Below, piece after piece: positions 10,213-22,317 of a stretch of 64,000 nucleotides of DNA. The stretch spans positions 682,001 through 746,000 of the forward strand of contig JANEZZ010000463.1 in assembly GCA_026122225.1 (NCBI GenBank), in the 5' to 3' direction. The notes beneath the pieces were generated by a model, which saw only the letters and a list, made by a program, of their open reading frames with translations, was not told where the DNA came from and did not search any database. Position 1 is the first letter of the stretch; each line of letters begins with the position of its first letter. The translations under genes were made by a program, and so were the position numbers. This stretch comes from Heloderma charlesbogerti. Lineage: Eukaryota; Chordata; Lepidosauria; Squamata; Helodermatidae.

Positions 10213-10805
10213 TTCTGTTGTTGTCGTTGTCATCATCATCGTCATGCATATACCACCTTATCTGCTAAAAGCCATCATGGTGGTGTACAAGAATTTAAAA
10301 CAATAAAGCCTTGCAACACTCAAAACATTAAACACATTTTAAAAGCCTAAATTAAAAAGATGCATCTTTACACCCTATGTAAAGGCCAAGAGAGTGGGGA
10401 CCAATCGTGGTTCCTGAGGGAGCACATTCCGTAGTTTGGGGGCAGCCCAGGAGAAAGCCCTTTCATGTGTGCCTGACAAATGGGCCGCTGCAGATAATGG
10501 TGCCCTCAAAAGGGCCTCTCCTGCAGATCTTAATACCCAGGCAGGTTCATAGCCAGGCAGGTGGTCCCTTGGATAGTCAGGGCCTAAGCTGTTTAGGGCT
10601 TTAAAGGTTAAGACCAACACCCTGAATTGAGGCCGGAAAGCAATTGGCACCCAGTGCAGGTCTTTCAGGACAGGTGTAATATGGTCCCAATACCGTGCAC
10701 TGGTTAGCAGCCTTGCTGCTGCTTTTTGTACCAGTTGAAGCTTCCAGACATTCTTCAGGAGTAGTCCCATGTAGAGTGCATTGCAATAGTCTAAGCACGA
10801 TGTAA
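10213..10805 (-). mobile_element. L2-type LINE 3' end, 5'-truncated
   Basis: Minus-strand fragment containing the C-terminal part of an L2-type RT protein plus a 3' untranslated end with a simple GATGATGATGACAACGACAAC-like tail at 10213-10245. The family differs from that of 5260-6945 in its tail and protein sequence. Confidence 0.75.
10375..10800 (-). pseudogene. L2-type RT C-terminal fragment
   Basis: The frame reads KNVWKLQLVQKAAARLLTSA, HITPVLKDLHWVPIAFR and FRVLVLTFKALNSLGPDY. It then shows SAAAHLSGTHERAFSWAAPKL and ends near VPTLLAF. These are the standard C-terminal landmarks of L2-type ORF2, downstream of the RT catalytic core, which is absent. It is a dead remnant with no function of its own. 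Confidence 0.75.
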
Positions 10806-10860
10806 CCCTTTTAAAGAAAATTCAAGAGGTTCATTTACAAGAAAAAAGAAGCGTGACATC

Positions 10861-10955
10861 CACCGTCATCCTATTCATCCCTAGTCAGAAATAAGCCCCG
10901 CTGGTTTAAATGTGACTTTCTCCCAAATAAATGTGGACAATCTCTCAGTCTTAAT
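10861..10955. repeat. Possible old small foldback
   Basis: GAAATAAGCCCCGCTGG followed by CTTTCTCCCAAATAAATG resembles a decayed copy of the short foldback at 63549-63640, whose core is GGGAGTAA..GAGTAGACA. The match is weak. Confidence 0.25.
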
Positions 10956-13900
10956 GTACTGTGGTGCTGTTTATTCACTTTTAAAACTTATTAGCTGGAT
11001 TGTTGCTTCCATTTTTTCTAAGTGGATCTCCCCATACTGTTCCTGGCCCCACCCTTTTCCACATGAATTTGTGGGATAAATATCCAAGGAGAAATGTGTT
11101 TTAAAAAATACACATGCACACACATATATTTGGTTTCCTCTTTTAGGATTTCCCCCTGTTTTAAAAATGTTAGAACTTCAGAGCAAAAAAGAAAAGACAA
11201 AAAAGAGGCTTATTCATATCAGTTAGCTTTATTTAAAAAGAAGAAGTTCTAATCATTCCTATCTCCAAGGGAGGCTATGTTACATATTCATTCTATTACT
11301 GGATATTCAGGCGGCAGTTTGAAAACTTGCAAGCTTTGTAGCTTTTGCTGTTTCTGTGGACGTGGAAGGCTCTGGACAATGCCCACTTTTTAACATATTT
11401 TAAGGGAAAGCCTCAGATCTGTATAAATAGTCTCACACAGAAAGTGCTTTATCTTCACTAGTTAGTGAGTCAGTTTGAGTGGGGTGGGGGGCTGTATTCT
11501 ACTGGTGAAAGCTTTCAGAGAAATTATGCATGGTAAATTAATGAAGGCCGCCTGTGGTATTATTTGTCTGTGAATGCGCATGCCATTAGAATCAATGGCT
11601 GGCTGAAAAAAGTGAACGGTCGTTAAGTGACTATTAAAAAGGGCCAGTGGACATGGATTCTCTCGCTTCCAGGGTTCTGGTTGGATTAGGTAGAGATGAA
11701 GGTTGTTTGCCTGTAGGCCATAGGACAATCCAGTCATAGTACTTTTGTATTAGCCAGCTTCTGTTGGCTGCTTTCTGTTACTGGCAGATTTACAAGAGTT
11801 TGAGACACATAGAGACCATCTTCTAACCAGGCGAAAAATTCTCCCCCCCCTTCCCCCCACTGTTACCATATGAAAAACTAGGCATGAAATCTAGATGTGG
11901 AATCTTTTCAAAGTGCTTCTCAAAGATGATGGGAAATACACGTTCCTTTTATTGATAACTAACCAAGAGGTTTAGTTCCATGAGAACAACGTTTGGGTTT
12001 AGGTACTTCATTCTGTGGCAGAAGGGGACACCTAACTTGAGTGCTGCATGTAAAATACCAAATAATGTTACTAGAACTTTGTGACAAACATATCAAACCT
12101 ATCTGATACATAGGTAGAATGGGGCATTAATGCTGTTAAAAATGTTTTCTTTCAGCAACTGACCTAGTGCATCAAGCAAACCACTGAAAAGTTCATAGGG
12201 GACAGGGAAGCTTTAACAGCTCCCCACCCTCGAATTGTACTGTTTCTTTTCAAAATAACACAAGTGAAGTAAGACAAAAGATTAACCGTCAGCACTTCCA
12301 GTATATAGAAGAGTGTCTGTCCCACCCTTTCCCCGACTCTCAAATGGAGTGTAGACATTCAGCTGTGGCACCTTAAAGGTGAGTTTGTTGCACATGCTAT
12401 CTACATGGTGGATATGCAACCTGGGTACCTTGTGTCATAATTCCTACAATCTTCTGGGACAAGACATGCCTTGTTTTAAGGGACTATCAGGGTGAGCCTC
12501 AGTTACAGCACTATCTGACTTGAAATCAGGTAAGTTGGATGGGGGTTGGGGGGAGTGGCAATTGGTGATTTTATCTTTTCAAGACTGCTGCTAAGAGCAA
12601 AAAGAAAAGTCTTTTGATCTAAGTGCCTTCTGAAAGGCACTTTCAGTTGCTGATGGGACTGCTGTGTGGAAGCACAGTTGCTGGTGGGGCTGCTGTGTGG
12701 GAGCACAATTAGTATTGATTTGCATTTAATTTTGAGATTGAGAACAAAGGCCCTTTTAAGGCCTACCATCTTCTGTGGTTGTTTATGTTCTCCTGTGTCT
12801 ACTTTTTTTATACTAAAGTCATCTTGCGTCAAAACGAGGAAAAGAAAAATGGCTAATTTGACTGAGATTAACAGACAGCAATTGACTGATTTTTGGAGAC
12901 ACTTTCTCTTTCTCAGTCCCACAGAGATTACCATAGGCAGTTGCTGCTAGTCACCGTTATTTATATAAAGATACGTAATGTATTTTGTACTTGAGAACTT
13001 GTCTGTACCAGTGCGGCGCTTACGCCATTTCAGATAGTGCAGACTGGCAGGAACTGCTGTGAATAATGACTTTCCTGTGACAGCTTTTATCCTGCCAGTA
13101 ATATGTCATTGTGTATGACTTCCAATTAATCATGCAACAACAAAAACATTGCATCTGGTGACGATGGCACGTCCATTAATAGTGGAGGGATTCTTGGCTT
13201 GATGAACAGAGTGCCATCTCAGGCTCCTGCCTACTCAGGCACTTTAATCAGTAAGTTCCAGTATAGGGCACACTCTCCCCACCCCGCAGTCTCCCCACTC
13301 CACCCGATTTATCGGCTACTGCTGTGATCTATTGCACTGCAATACAGAATTCCTCTCATCTCTATAATAGCCTGACGTTGCGAGGTTTTTAAATGATCAT
13401 ATGAATTTGACTTTGAATTACTCTACGCTGACCTTGCGGTCAAGGATTCCACCCCCACCCCACCCCCCAGTGTTGTGGAGTGAAGCATGAGGAATGGAAG
13501 GGAAGAGCAAGTTGGTGGATTGGCTTCTGATGGTATTTTGTAAAGGTTCTGTGCCACATGCTGTGCCTCCGGAACGGGCAGTCGGCACTGCTGGAAAGCC
13601 TCTAATGACAAGAACTTAAGATGCCACATAGCCTGTATGTCAGTGATCCTCCGAAGTGTAACACAGTTAAGTGATTTGGTGACATTGGCTTTATTTGCCC
13701 TCATGCATTGTTCCCCATTGCCATTGCATTCTGGTCCAGAGCCAATAAGTGTTTAATTGGATGAATTGCTGAGTAAGATGTTAGTGGCATTCAGCATTTT
13801 AATCTGACCCCCCAAATCCCTATGTGTTGCACTCACATTTCCTGTAAATGTTAATAGATTATTGACCTGGTAGTGTCTATGTGCTGGATTTAATAGAAAA

Positions 13901-14104
13901 CCTCATTTTTAATCTACTAATCAGTGCAAGTTATTATTTTTGATAGGTCTTCTATTGAGAAGGCATTTAATTATTCATGGTGGCTTTTTATTCACTGCTA
14001 AAGAAATATTCCAATGGGCTATGATACTGTTGGTTTGTTTTTTAATTTGAAATTATTGACTTACCTAAAATGCAATACTTTCTGACCAGAACGTACTCAT
14101 AGGC
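10956..14104. other. Long non-coding stretch
   Basis: No gene could be supported. The open frames here overlap on both strands (for example 12503-12934 - and 12666-12950 +) without family resemblance. A 31-bp tandem duplication lies at 12646-12707. There is a C-run at about 11843-11862 and a C-rich tract at about 13449-13469. This stretch has few recognisable repeats and could be intron or intergenic DNA. Confidence 0.5.
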
Positions 14105-14515
14105 TTGGCTTTCACAGATGCTTTGGACTGAGACCTTACTTAAGGAGCAAAGAAGATTTGAAAACTTCATAGACTCGCTTTGGTGTCCTGCTCAAGTTGG
14201 ACTGCTCCCCACCGCCCCACCAGGGCTGGCTGACATAGCTGCCCCGTGGGAAGGAAGAGGAGGGAGGGAGACGGGAGAAGCAGAGAGAACGTCAGGGCCT
14301 GCTGTAGTTGGACCCCCGCCCCCGAGTCAACTGACAGCAACTGCTCTGTGAGAAGGAACATCAGACGCTCTTGCTTAAGTGGAGCTAGTTGTGTTATTTG
14401 GGTTTTGTTTTTTGAACGTGTGGCTTGTGTTGTGTCTGTTGCATTTTTGTAAATATTGTAAGCCACTTTGAGGATTCTAGTCAAAACGTGGGATATCAAT
14501 CTACTGAATAAATGA
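14105..14515 (+). mobile_element. Probable LINE-type 3' end, unclassified
   Basis: The segment ends in TTGTAAGCCACTTTGAGG..GATATCAATCTACTGAATAAATGAATGAA, the typical close of a vertebrate LINE-mobilised element with a short A/T tandem tail. The upstream 77-codon frame has no recognised domain. The left boundary is a guess. Confidence 0.4.
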
Positions 14516-14814
14516 ATGAACACCTTCTAGTTAGACCCCCACATGCTAATGTATTGAAGTGATTTGCTGACATTGGCTTTACTTGCCAAGCTGAATGTTT
14601 GTCCTCTTCAGCTACACATTTGGGCGTAAACAACAAACAAGAATTTTAATTTGGTATATGGCTTCGTAAGGGTTTGATTTATTGTGTAATGTTCTGTGAA
14701 AAGACAATTATATTTCTTAATATATTTCTGTATCAGAACTTTTTAGGTGGTGCCTGTACTCAGCTTATAGGAGTTTATTCGTTTTATTGATAGATTTATT
14801 TCTTTTAAAATGTT

Positions 14815-15180
14815 TCCTCCCTTTTATTTCTGAAAATAGCAGCTAACAACCAAATAAACATCTAACACTATAAAAGCAGTACACAATCCAGATAAACAAG
14901 ACAACAGTGTAGCAGCAGCAATGAACATTTGCATCAATAATAAAACCCGGTGGGGATGAAATTTCAGGAAGTGCTCTGTGCAAATGCTCATTGGAATAGT
15001 AATGGTTTCAGTTGTTGTCTGACAGCAGGAACAGAGGGGGCTGGTTGGCACTTTCAGGGCACTGTGTTCCAAAGTCTGGCCACCTTGATGGAGAAGGCCT
15101 TCTTCTCTGTGCCTGCTCTCTGGACCTCAGCTGGGGTGAGACATGGAGCAAGGCCTCCTCTGATGATCAAATGTATACAG
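14815..15180 (-). mobile_element. L2-type LINE 3' end remnant
   Basis: On the minus strand the piece has the usual order of a decayed L2-type C-terminus. The plus-strand text GGAGAAGGCCTTCTTCTCTG is the reverse complement of the 'RERRPS/AFS' region. An A-rich 3' untranslated end lies near 14820-14940. No frame is intact. Confidence 0.5.
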
Positions 15181-15182
15181 GG

Positions 15183-15365
15183 AGATTCCTCACTCAGCCA
15201 GGAAGCTCACTGGGTGACTTTGGGCCAGTCACTGACTCTCAGCCTAACCTACCTCACAAGCTTGTTGTGAGGATAAAATGGAGAGGAGGAGGATCATATA
15301 AGCTTCCTTGGGCTCCTTGGAAGAAAAAAGGCAGGATATAAATGTAATAAATAAATACATACATC
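15183..15365 (+). mobile_element. tRNA-derived SINE (family with CAGCCTAACCTACCTCACA), 5'-truncated
   Basis: It contains CTCACTGGGTGACTTTGGGCC, CTCAGCCTAACCTACCTCAC and GAGGATAAAATGGAGAGGAG. It ends in GGCAGGATATAAATGTAATAAATAAATA, an L2-like tail that LINE machinery recognises. The tRNA-like promoter head is missing. Other copies are at 38330-38527, 43314-43483, 58519-58594 and 59936-60088. Confidence 0.8.
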
Positions 15366-16052
15366 TGACCTGCTGTTCCTTTAGTATATGTACTTTTTGC
15401 TACGGGTCGACTTCATATTAGAATATTTACACCCACCTGCCAATTTTAGGCTAACTGTATCTAATCTTTTCAATCAACAGCTCAGTCCACTACTTAATTC
15501 TGAGTTGTCTGGCAAAAGGAGGAGGGAGCCCTTCCTAACCTTTGGGGAGTAAAAGTGGAAGTTACCAGTTTAGAAAAGTGTGAATGAATAGCAATGAGGG
15601 GAAATTTAATTATGTTGATTACAGCCTGGAGATATCTCTAGCTCAAAACTTATGAAAGAGTTTTAAATACAAATAAAGTTTTTAAAAAAAAAATAGGAGG
15701 GAAGAAGTCTGCAAGCATGGAGTCTTATAATCAGATCATACAGGCAGGGAAATATCCCTGGGCATTAGACTGAGGTTGAAGTATTTAGGGAAACGCAATG
15801 CCAGGTCTACCATGAAGTATGAAACTAGGCTTGAAAGAGGAAAAGTTCTTTGGTTCCCTCAGCCTTGTTGCTACAGAAACGGTACGTGAGCTCTGAGATA
15901 CAATAATATAATTGCTTTGGTATCCCTTGGGGTATTTGTAATATTAATGTTGGTTAATGATATTAATTCATTTTACCATTAATAATATTCAACTGCTTCA
16001 AATTAAGCATTCCATTTCAATTAACTGCCTACCAGTGACTTTTGTAGTCTGG
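15366..16052. other. Non-coding stretch, nothing recognised
   Basis: A/T-rich, with an A-run near 15681-15692. No frame of note and no repeat recognised. Confidence 0.45.
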
Positions 16053-16272
16053 AGCAGTGATAATCAACTTTTACCCTATAGAAGACTAGATGCGGCCCTT
16101 GAAGTGATTTGATTCCTAGTGGCCCTACCGAAATGTTTTTAAGTGGTAGGAAATAAAAATACCACATTTTATTGCCTCTTGTATTTTGTATTGTTACTGA
16201 ATGTCCTCCCTGGACATGTGTATGAGCATACATGTTTAGAGACACCCCCATCTAAGAGACCTTTGAGCACTG
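16053..16272. mobile_element. Possible degraded hAT-like element
   Basis: It starts with CAGTGATAATCAAC and contains a GCGGCCCTTGAAG segment. It ends at TTTGAGCACTG, so the termini are roughly inverted. The 8-bp flanks (GTCTGGAG and GTCTAGGT) agree at only 5 positions. It could be an old hAT insertion. Confidence 0.3.
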
Positions 16273-17399
16273 GTCTAGGTGCATCTTGGAAGAGATGATC
16301 TAATGATGCACGTGTGTGCATGCGCGCACGCACACCTCTTTGAAAACAGAGGGATTTTATATTACACAAAACAGCAAAAATATACACAATGCTTATGCTT
16401 GGGAATTAGGTGGCTGGCAATAGGCACTTTATGAATTCTAGAATAGACACAATTAGTTCTTAGATTAAAAATACTCCTATACATATTATGCAAACGAAGC
16501 AAGCGTCAAAATGAATGGCATTGACATCCATTCCCTGCGTTCAAGTGGTGGGCAAATTAGCACAAAGGCCCACTCATCAGCTAAACCAAGAGCTGTGGTG
16601 TGGAGAAGGCTGTGCTGCAGACATGCATGGAGTGTCTGGGTTGTGACTGCAAGAGCAGGGAGGAAAAAAGAGCCCATGGACGCTTGTCTTTAGCAGTAGG
16701 TGATGCATCAAGGTAGTCCTTTTGCACAGTCACCTGACAAAACGGGAGGGCAGGGTTTCAATGCACACACTCCCTCCCAATTTCTAGTGCCTGGTGTGCT
16801 ATTCGCCCCTTCTTGTTTCCCCTTTCAGATGTTTATTGTGCAGAACACATTGTGTATCAAGTCAACATCTCCAGAAAATTTGGCTTAATCACAGTGGGGA
16901 TGAAAAGGAAAAAAGATGGAGATCCTAATGGAAGAAGCCTAGCCTTGATCCTTCCCACTGGATGACCAGGATAAGGCTGCACCAAGTTGGCTGGGCTTCT
17001 GACCAAAATCTGATTCAAAGACAGACTGACTTTCTGTACAAGCTCACACAAACACACAATAGAAAAGTGGGTACAGCAGTGGGGGCTACAATTCGTAGAG
17101 AAATGCCCTCCAGAAAATAGGCTGAGACTGAAGGATATTTTTTCTTATTATCCCCATGGATTCCACTGGGATGCAGGAAAACTCCTGAGGTTTCAGCGAA
17201 AGGAAGCTTTGAGAAAGACTGCAGTTAGGTCACCATTTCAGCTAGAGTGGGGACCTAGGCAGCCAGAACGGGCGCTCTGGGAAAAAGGGGCCTGACAAGT
17301 TTATTTTATTTTATTTTTTAACTAACTTTTTTCCATTTATTTGTCTTGTAACACACACTTTCACACAAGTGGGATTCTGCTTTTAACCTCTACTGAGTA
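16273..17399. other. Non-coding stretch before the CR1
   Basis: An alternating purine-pyrimidine patch (GTGTGTGCATGCGCGCACGC) lies near 16311-16331. No supported gene. The 17291-17345 T/A-rich stretch precedes the CR1 leader; the exact CR1 start could not be fixed. Confidence 0.45.
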
Positions 17400-17463
17400 G
17401 AGGAACAGGCACAGGCTAGTCTAGAACAATCACAAAGCTAGACACAAAAAGGGAAAAGAGGCT

Positions 17464-18483
17464 ATGGAAGGACAAGACTCTCCAGTGGTGGTGACCTGCA
17501 AGGTGTGTGCAATGTTTGTTTACTTGCCTGAGAACAACATGGCCTACACCTGCAACAAGTGCAAGTTGATCACACTGCTGGAAGAAAACGAACGTGGACT
17601 GGAACGGCGACTGTTGACCCTCCGGGGAATAAGAGAACACAAAGAATTCTTGGACAGAATGGGAGAACTACAGCAGCAAAGGGAAGACCAGAAGCTTGAA
17701 GAGCAACAGCAAGGCAGTGGGAAATGCTGAGGTGAAGAAAAATGGAGTAGAGGATACTCCTTGGAAAAGGGTGACAGTTAGGAGAAGAACTAGATGCCAC
17801 TCTGCACCAGTGGAAGCAGTGGAGCTGTGGAACCGATTCCAGGTACTTGCAGATGAGACTGGAGGACAGCCTGCAGAGGAAGATTCACAGGGGAACCTAC
17901 ATGAGAGTGAACAAGAGGCTGAAGGTCAGTCAAACAGAGGCGATGAAACCCAGGCCTACAACAAGGAGAAGAGAAGAGTGGTAGTAGTGGGAGACTCCTT
18001 GCTGTGTGGGATTGAGACCCAAGTATGTCGCGAAGACCCGTGGACTTGCCAGGTATGTTGTCTCCCAGGAGGACGGATTAGAAACGTGACTGAAAGACGT
18101 TGCCTGCACTCATAAAGCCCACTGACAGGTATCCCTTTCTTCTCATCCGTGTGGGAACAAATGATACCGCCAAGCGGAGCTACGAAGAAATCATGTCAGA
18201 CTTTGAAGCTTTGGGAAGGAAACTCAAGAACTTTGGGGCCCAGATAGTTTTCTCATCCATCCTTCCAGTAGTTAGAAGAGGGATAGAAAGGGAACAAAAA
18301 ATACTCTGGGTGAATGACTGGCTACGAAGGTGGTGCTGATGAGAGAGATGTGGATTCTGGGACCACGGGCTATACTTCCTGGAAGATGGGCTGTTGGCAA
18401 GGGACGGGTTGCACCTCACAAAGGCTGGGAAGAATGTATTTGGCCATAGCATGAAGAACTTCATCAGGAGGGCTTTAAACTGA
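17464..18483 (+). pseudogene. CR1 ORF1: zinc finger plus SGNH esterase-like domain, broken
   Basis: The start ATG at 17464 opens a frame with a four-cysteine finger (CKVC ... CNKC, residues about 12-35) followed by a charged, probably helical stretch. The frame shifts near 17690-17730 into one carrying VVVVGDSLLCGIE (about 17976-18015), the GDS block of SGNH hydrolases. It shifts back near 18090-18115 to LLIRVGTNDTA, the GTND block. Two adjacent TGA codons at 18337-18342 interrupt it, plausibly decayed CGA. Coding continues through FWDHGLYF and HLTKAGKN to the true stop at 18481-18483. Esterase and PHD-like domains are known in CR1 ORF1, and the protein binds element RNA. This copy is inactive because of the frameshifts and stops. 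Confidence 0.85.
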
Positions 18484-18488
18484 ATCCT

Positions 18489-21389
18489 ATGGGGAAGGGA
18501 GATGTAATGTTGGGGGTAACAATGGACGTAGGCGCATGCACTGCAACGGAGAGAACAGCTCTGATAGTGCCCAATAATAGTCTTCAGACACATGTAGGAA
18601 GAAAGCCAGACTATGAAGCACATGGTCTTCGATGTCTATATACTAATGCCCAGAGTATGGGAAACAAACAGAACGAACTTGAACTCTTAATACAGGAGGG
18701 AAATTATGACTTGATAGGTATAACTGAGACTTGGTGGGATGACTCTCATGACTGGAATACAGCAATTGAAGGATATAACTTGTTCAAAAAGAACAGGAAG
18801 AACAGAAAGGGAGGTGGGGTTGCACTGTATGTGAAAAATACATATCTCTGCACAGAAATACAGGAGAATGAGCTTGGTAGCCCCATCGAGAGCATCTGGG
18901 TTGAAATAAATGGAGCAAAGAATAAAAGGAACCTGGTGGTCAGAGTCTACTACCGGCCACCCAACCAAGGAGAAGACGAGGATGAAACTTTTGGAAAGCA
19001 AATAGCCAATGTTTCAAGGAAGCATGATGTAGTAGTAATGGGGGACTTCATTTTCCCCGATATTTGTTGGGAGACAAATTCTGCAAAACATGGCCCCTCC
19101 AGGAAATTCCTGACTTGTGTGGCGGATAACTTCCTCTGACAGAAAGTAGAGGAAGGAACTAGAGGATCAGCTATCCTTGACTTGATCCTAACCAACAGAG
19201 ATGACTTAGTGGATAAAGTAGCAGTTACAGGAACTCTGGGGGAAAGCGACCATGTTCCACTTGAGTTCTTGGTTCTAAGGGAAGCAAAAGCTGAGTGTAG
19301 TCAAACGCGTACCTTGGATTTTAGGAAAGCTGATTTTCATAAACTCAGAACAATGATCAGTAAGGTCCCATGGCAAGTGATGCTAGCAAGAAAAGGAGTA
19401 CAAGATGGGTGGGAGCTTTTTAAAAAGGAAATTCTCAAGGCACAATCACAAACAATTCCAACAAGAAGAAAAGGTGGAAGACAACAGAAGAAACCAATGT
19501 GGCTTCACAAAAAGCTTAGGGATGACCTGAAAACAAAAAAGGACACATATAGGAAGTGGAAAGAAGGCCAAGTAACAAAGGAAGAGTACCGGCAGATAGC
19601 ACAGAATTGCAGGGATGGCGTCAGGAAGGCTAAAGCTGAGAATGAGCTGAGGTTAGTGAGGGATGCTAAAAGCAACAAAAAGGCTTTCTTCAGCTACGTG
19701 CATAGTGAAAGGCAGAGGAAAGAAATGGTTGTTCAACTATTAAATAAGGATGGCAAAACGATAACAGATGACAAAGAAAAGGCAGAGGTGCTCAATTCAT
19801 ACTTTGGCTCAGTCTTCTCCCAAAAGAGGGTCTATGACCCCCCTGGCAAAGGCGAAGTGCAGGCTGAAGGGGCAAGATTGCCACTTGAGATCGATAGGCA
19901 TATGGTCAAGGAACACCTAATTCCTTTGAATGAGTTCAAATCTCCAGGGCCAGATGAACTGCATCCTAGAGTCATAAAGGAACTGGCAGAAGAACTCTCA
20001 GAACCGCTGTCTATTCTCTTTGAGAAATCATGGAGGACGGGGGAAGTGCCAGATGGCTGGGGGAGGGCTAATGTCCCTAACTTCAAAAAGGGTAAAAAGG
20101 AGGAACCTGGGAACTACAGACCAGTCAGTCTGACATCAATCCCAGGGAAAACCCTGGAGCAGATGATAAAGCAATCCATCTGGAAGCACCTTGAAAACAA
20201 TGCTGTGATTACTCGAAGACAACATGGATTTGTCAAAAACAAGTCCCGCCAGACAAATCTGATCTCATTTTTTGATCAAGTAACCTCCCTTGTAGACCGT
20301 GGGAATGCTGTAGACATCATATACGTTGACTTCAGCAAAGCTTTCGACAAAGTGCCCCATGATATCCTAATGAGCAAACTAGCTCAAAGAGGGATAGATG
20401 AAACAATGATCCGGTGGATCCACAGTTGGCTACAGAATCGGACTCAAAGAGTGCTTATCAATGGGACCTTCTCAAACTGGGGAGAGGTAACGAGTGGGGT
20501 ACCGCAGGGCTCAGTCCTGGGCCCAGTGCTCTTCAACGTTTTTATGAATGACTTGGAGGAGGAGGTGTGGGGAATGCTGATCAAATTTTCAGATGACACC
20601 AACTTGGGTGGGATAGCTAATACTTTGAAAGACAGAAACAAAGTTCAAAGTGATCTGGATAGACTGGAGCGCTGGGCAGAAAACAACAGAATGACATTTA
20701 ATAGGGATAAATGCCCAGTTCTGCACCTAGGAAAAAGAAACCAAATGCACAGTTACAAGATGGGGGATACGTGGCTCAACAACACTACAAGCGAGAAGGA
20801 TCTTGGAATTGTTGTAGATCACAAGCTGAAGATGAGCCAACAATGTGATGTGGCTGCAAAAAAGGCAAATGCTATTTTGGGCTGCATTAATAGAAGCATA
20901 GCTTCCAAATCCCAGGAAGTACTAGTTCCCCTCTACTCAGCACTGGTTAGGCCTCATCTGGAGTACTGTGTCCAGATCTGGGCACCACACTGTAAGAAGG
21001 ATGCAGACAAACTGGAGAGGGTTCAGAGGAGGGCAACAAAGATGATCAGAGGACTGGATTCAAAGCCTTATGAAGAGAGACTGAAAGAACTGGGGATGTT
21101 TAGCCTTGAGAAGAGAAGACTGAGGGGAGATATGATAGCACTCTTCAAGTACTTGAAAGGTTGTCACAGAGAAGAAGACCAGGATCTCTTCTCGATCATC
21201 CCAGAGTGCAGGACACGGAATAATGGGCTCAAGTGACAGGAAACCAGATTCCGGCTGAACATCAGGAAAAACCTCCTGACAGTTAGAGCAATGCGACAAC
21301 GGAACCAATTCCCTAGGGAGGTAGTGGGCTCTCCCACACTGGAGGCATTCAAGACGAGATTGGACAGCCATCTGTCAGGGATGCTCTGA
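18489..21389 (+). pseudogene. CR1 ORF2: endonuclease plus reverse transcriptase, two stops only
   Basis: A single frame of about 966 codons starts at the ATG at 18489, six bases after the ORF1 stop. Endonuclease motifs: [39 protein letters not shown] and SDHVPLEF. RT motifs: SPGPDELHPRVIK, NYRPVSLTSIPGK, VDFSKAFDKVPHD, SGVPQGSVLGPVLF and FSDDTNLGG (20586-20597, codon 700). The usual CR1 form is FADD; the Ala-to-Ser change leaves both aspartates. Lesions are a TGA at 19137-19139 and a TGA at 21234-21236, both in frame. Coding resumes after each (QKVEEGTRG and QETRFRLNIRK) up to the stop at 21387-21389. There is no frameshift over 2.9 kb, so this is a young copy. Confidence 0.9.
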
Positions 21390-21470
21390 CTTGGATTCCT
21401 GCATTGAGCAGGGGGTTGGACTCAATGGCCTTGTAGGCCCCTTCCAACCCTACTATTCTATGATTCTATA

Positions 21471-22317
21471 AGGCTCAGACAGAACCCCAGGTTCTATGGC
21501 TTAGAGTGATTTCAACGGAGCGAAAGTTGCCGGACACAGCCAAGACTGTAACTGGATTTGTTACCCATCCAAAGTGCTTTCAGCAGTAGAGTGGTGCCTT
21601 GCCTTAGTGAGGCCTGGAACACTGGACCAGAGTTCTTAGAGGGTTTAAAGACTCCAAAAGGGACAGGAGGCTCTGGATCTTGAAGACAATAGAACAAAGG
21701 AGGGGAGAAGACTCTGGGGCAGAGTCAGTAGTGGTTTCAGACAACCATACAAAAGAGCAAGATGACTTATTGCGACAGCCATCAAGGAGTCCTGAAAGGG
21801 CTAGCTTGAGATGGGGCGAAATTTAATTCAGGTAGTGTTGTGCCCAAAATTCCGGCGCTTAAGATTGGGGAAATCCCCATCAATGATTATGTCACACCTA
21901 GAGGGCAATCACTCTGTGCCTGGGGGTCATGCATATCTACATTTCTGATTGCTGTGCCTAATCGAATTATGAGTCCCTTGATCCAGTGTTTGATTAAGTG
22001 GTGTTGCTAAATATGGAGCTGGGTACATGACCAAGTGCTGATGCCCTCATGGCAAAATCGCTTGCTGAATTGGCCTGTGACTTCTGCCTGCCTTGGCTTG
22101 TTCTGTGTTAGGCTGAATTTCTTAATGTGAACGCACTGCATTCTGCTAAATAGTCAGGGTGGGGTGGGGGCTGTCTGTGCATACTCTGCACTAAGCAATT
22201 TGCCAATACTATACAATATACAAATGTAGGTGTTTGTACCGTGGTGTTTGAGCAAATGTGCTCCATAACTGTAAAGCCCTTATTGCTGTAGCATGATGTT
22301 GTGTGGACTCTGGATGT
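21471..22317. other. Non-coding stretch, nothing recognised
   Basis: No supported gene, SINE or LINE end. The open frame at 21512-21697 (-) shows no domain. Confidence 0.45.

Larger units (their letters stand above)
17400..21470 (+). mobile_element. CR1 LINE, near full length
   Basis: ORF1 and ORF2 follow a short leader, then a short 3' untranslated part ending in ACTATTCTATGATTCTATA, the CR1 hallmark tail. The length of about 4.07 kb is near that expected for a complete CR1. CR1 elements usually leave no clear target duplication and none was found, so the 5' boundary is approximate. Separate CR1 3' pieces are at 45429-45622 (-) and, of an L3-like type, at 30040-30420 (+). Confidence 0.92.

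Noticed and set aside
12646..12707. 31-bp imperfect tandem duplication (GTTGCTGATGGGACTGC type).
   Set aside because: Only two units with several differences; ordinary slippage.
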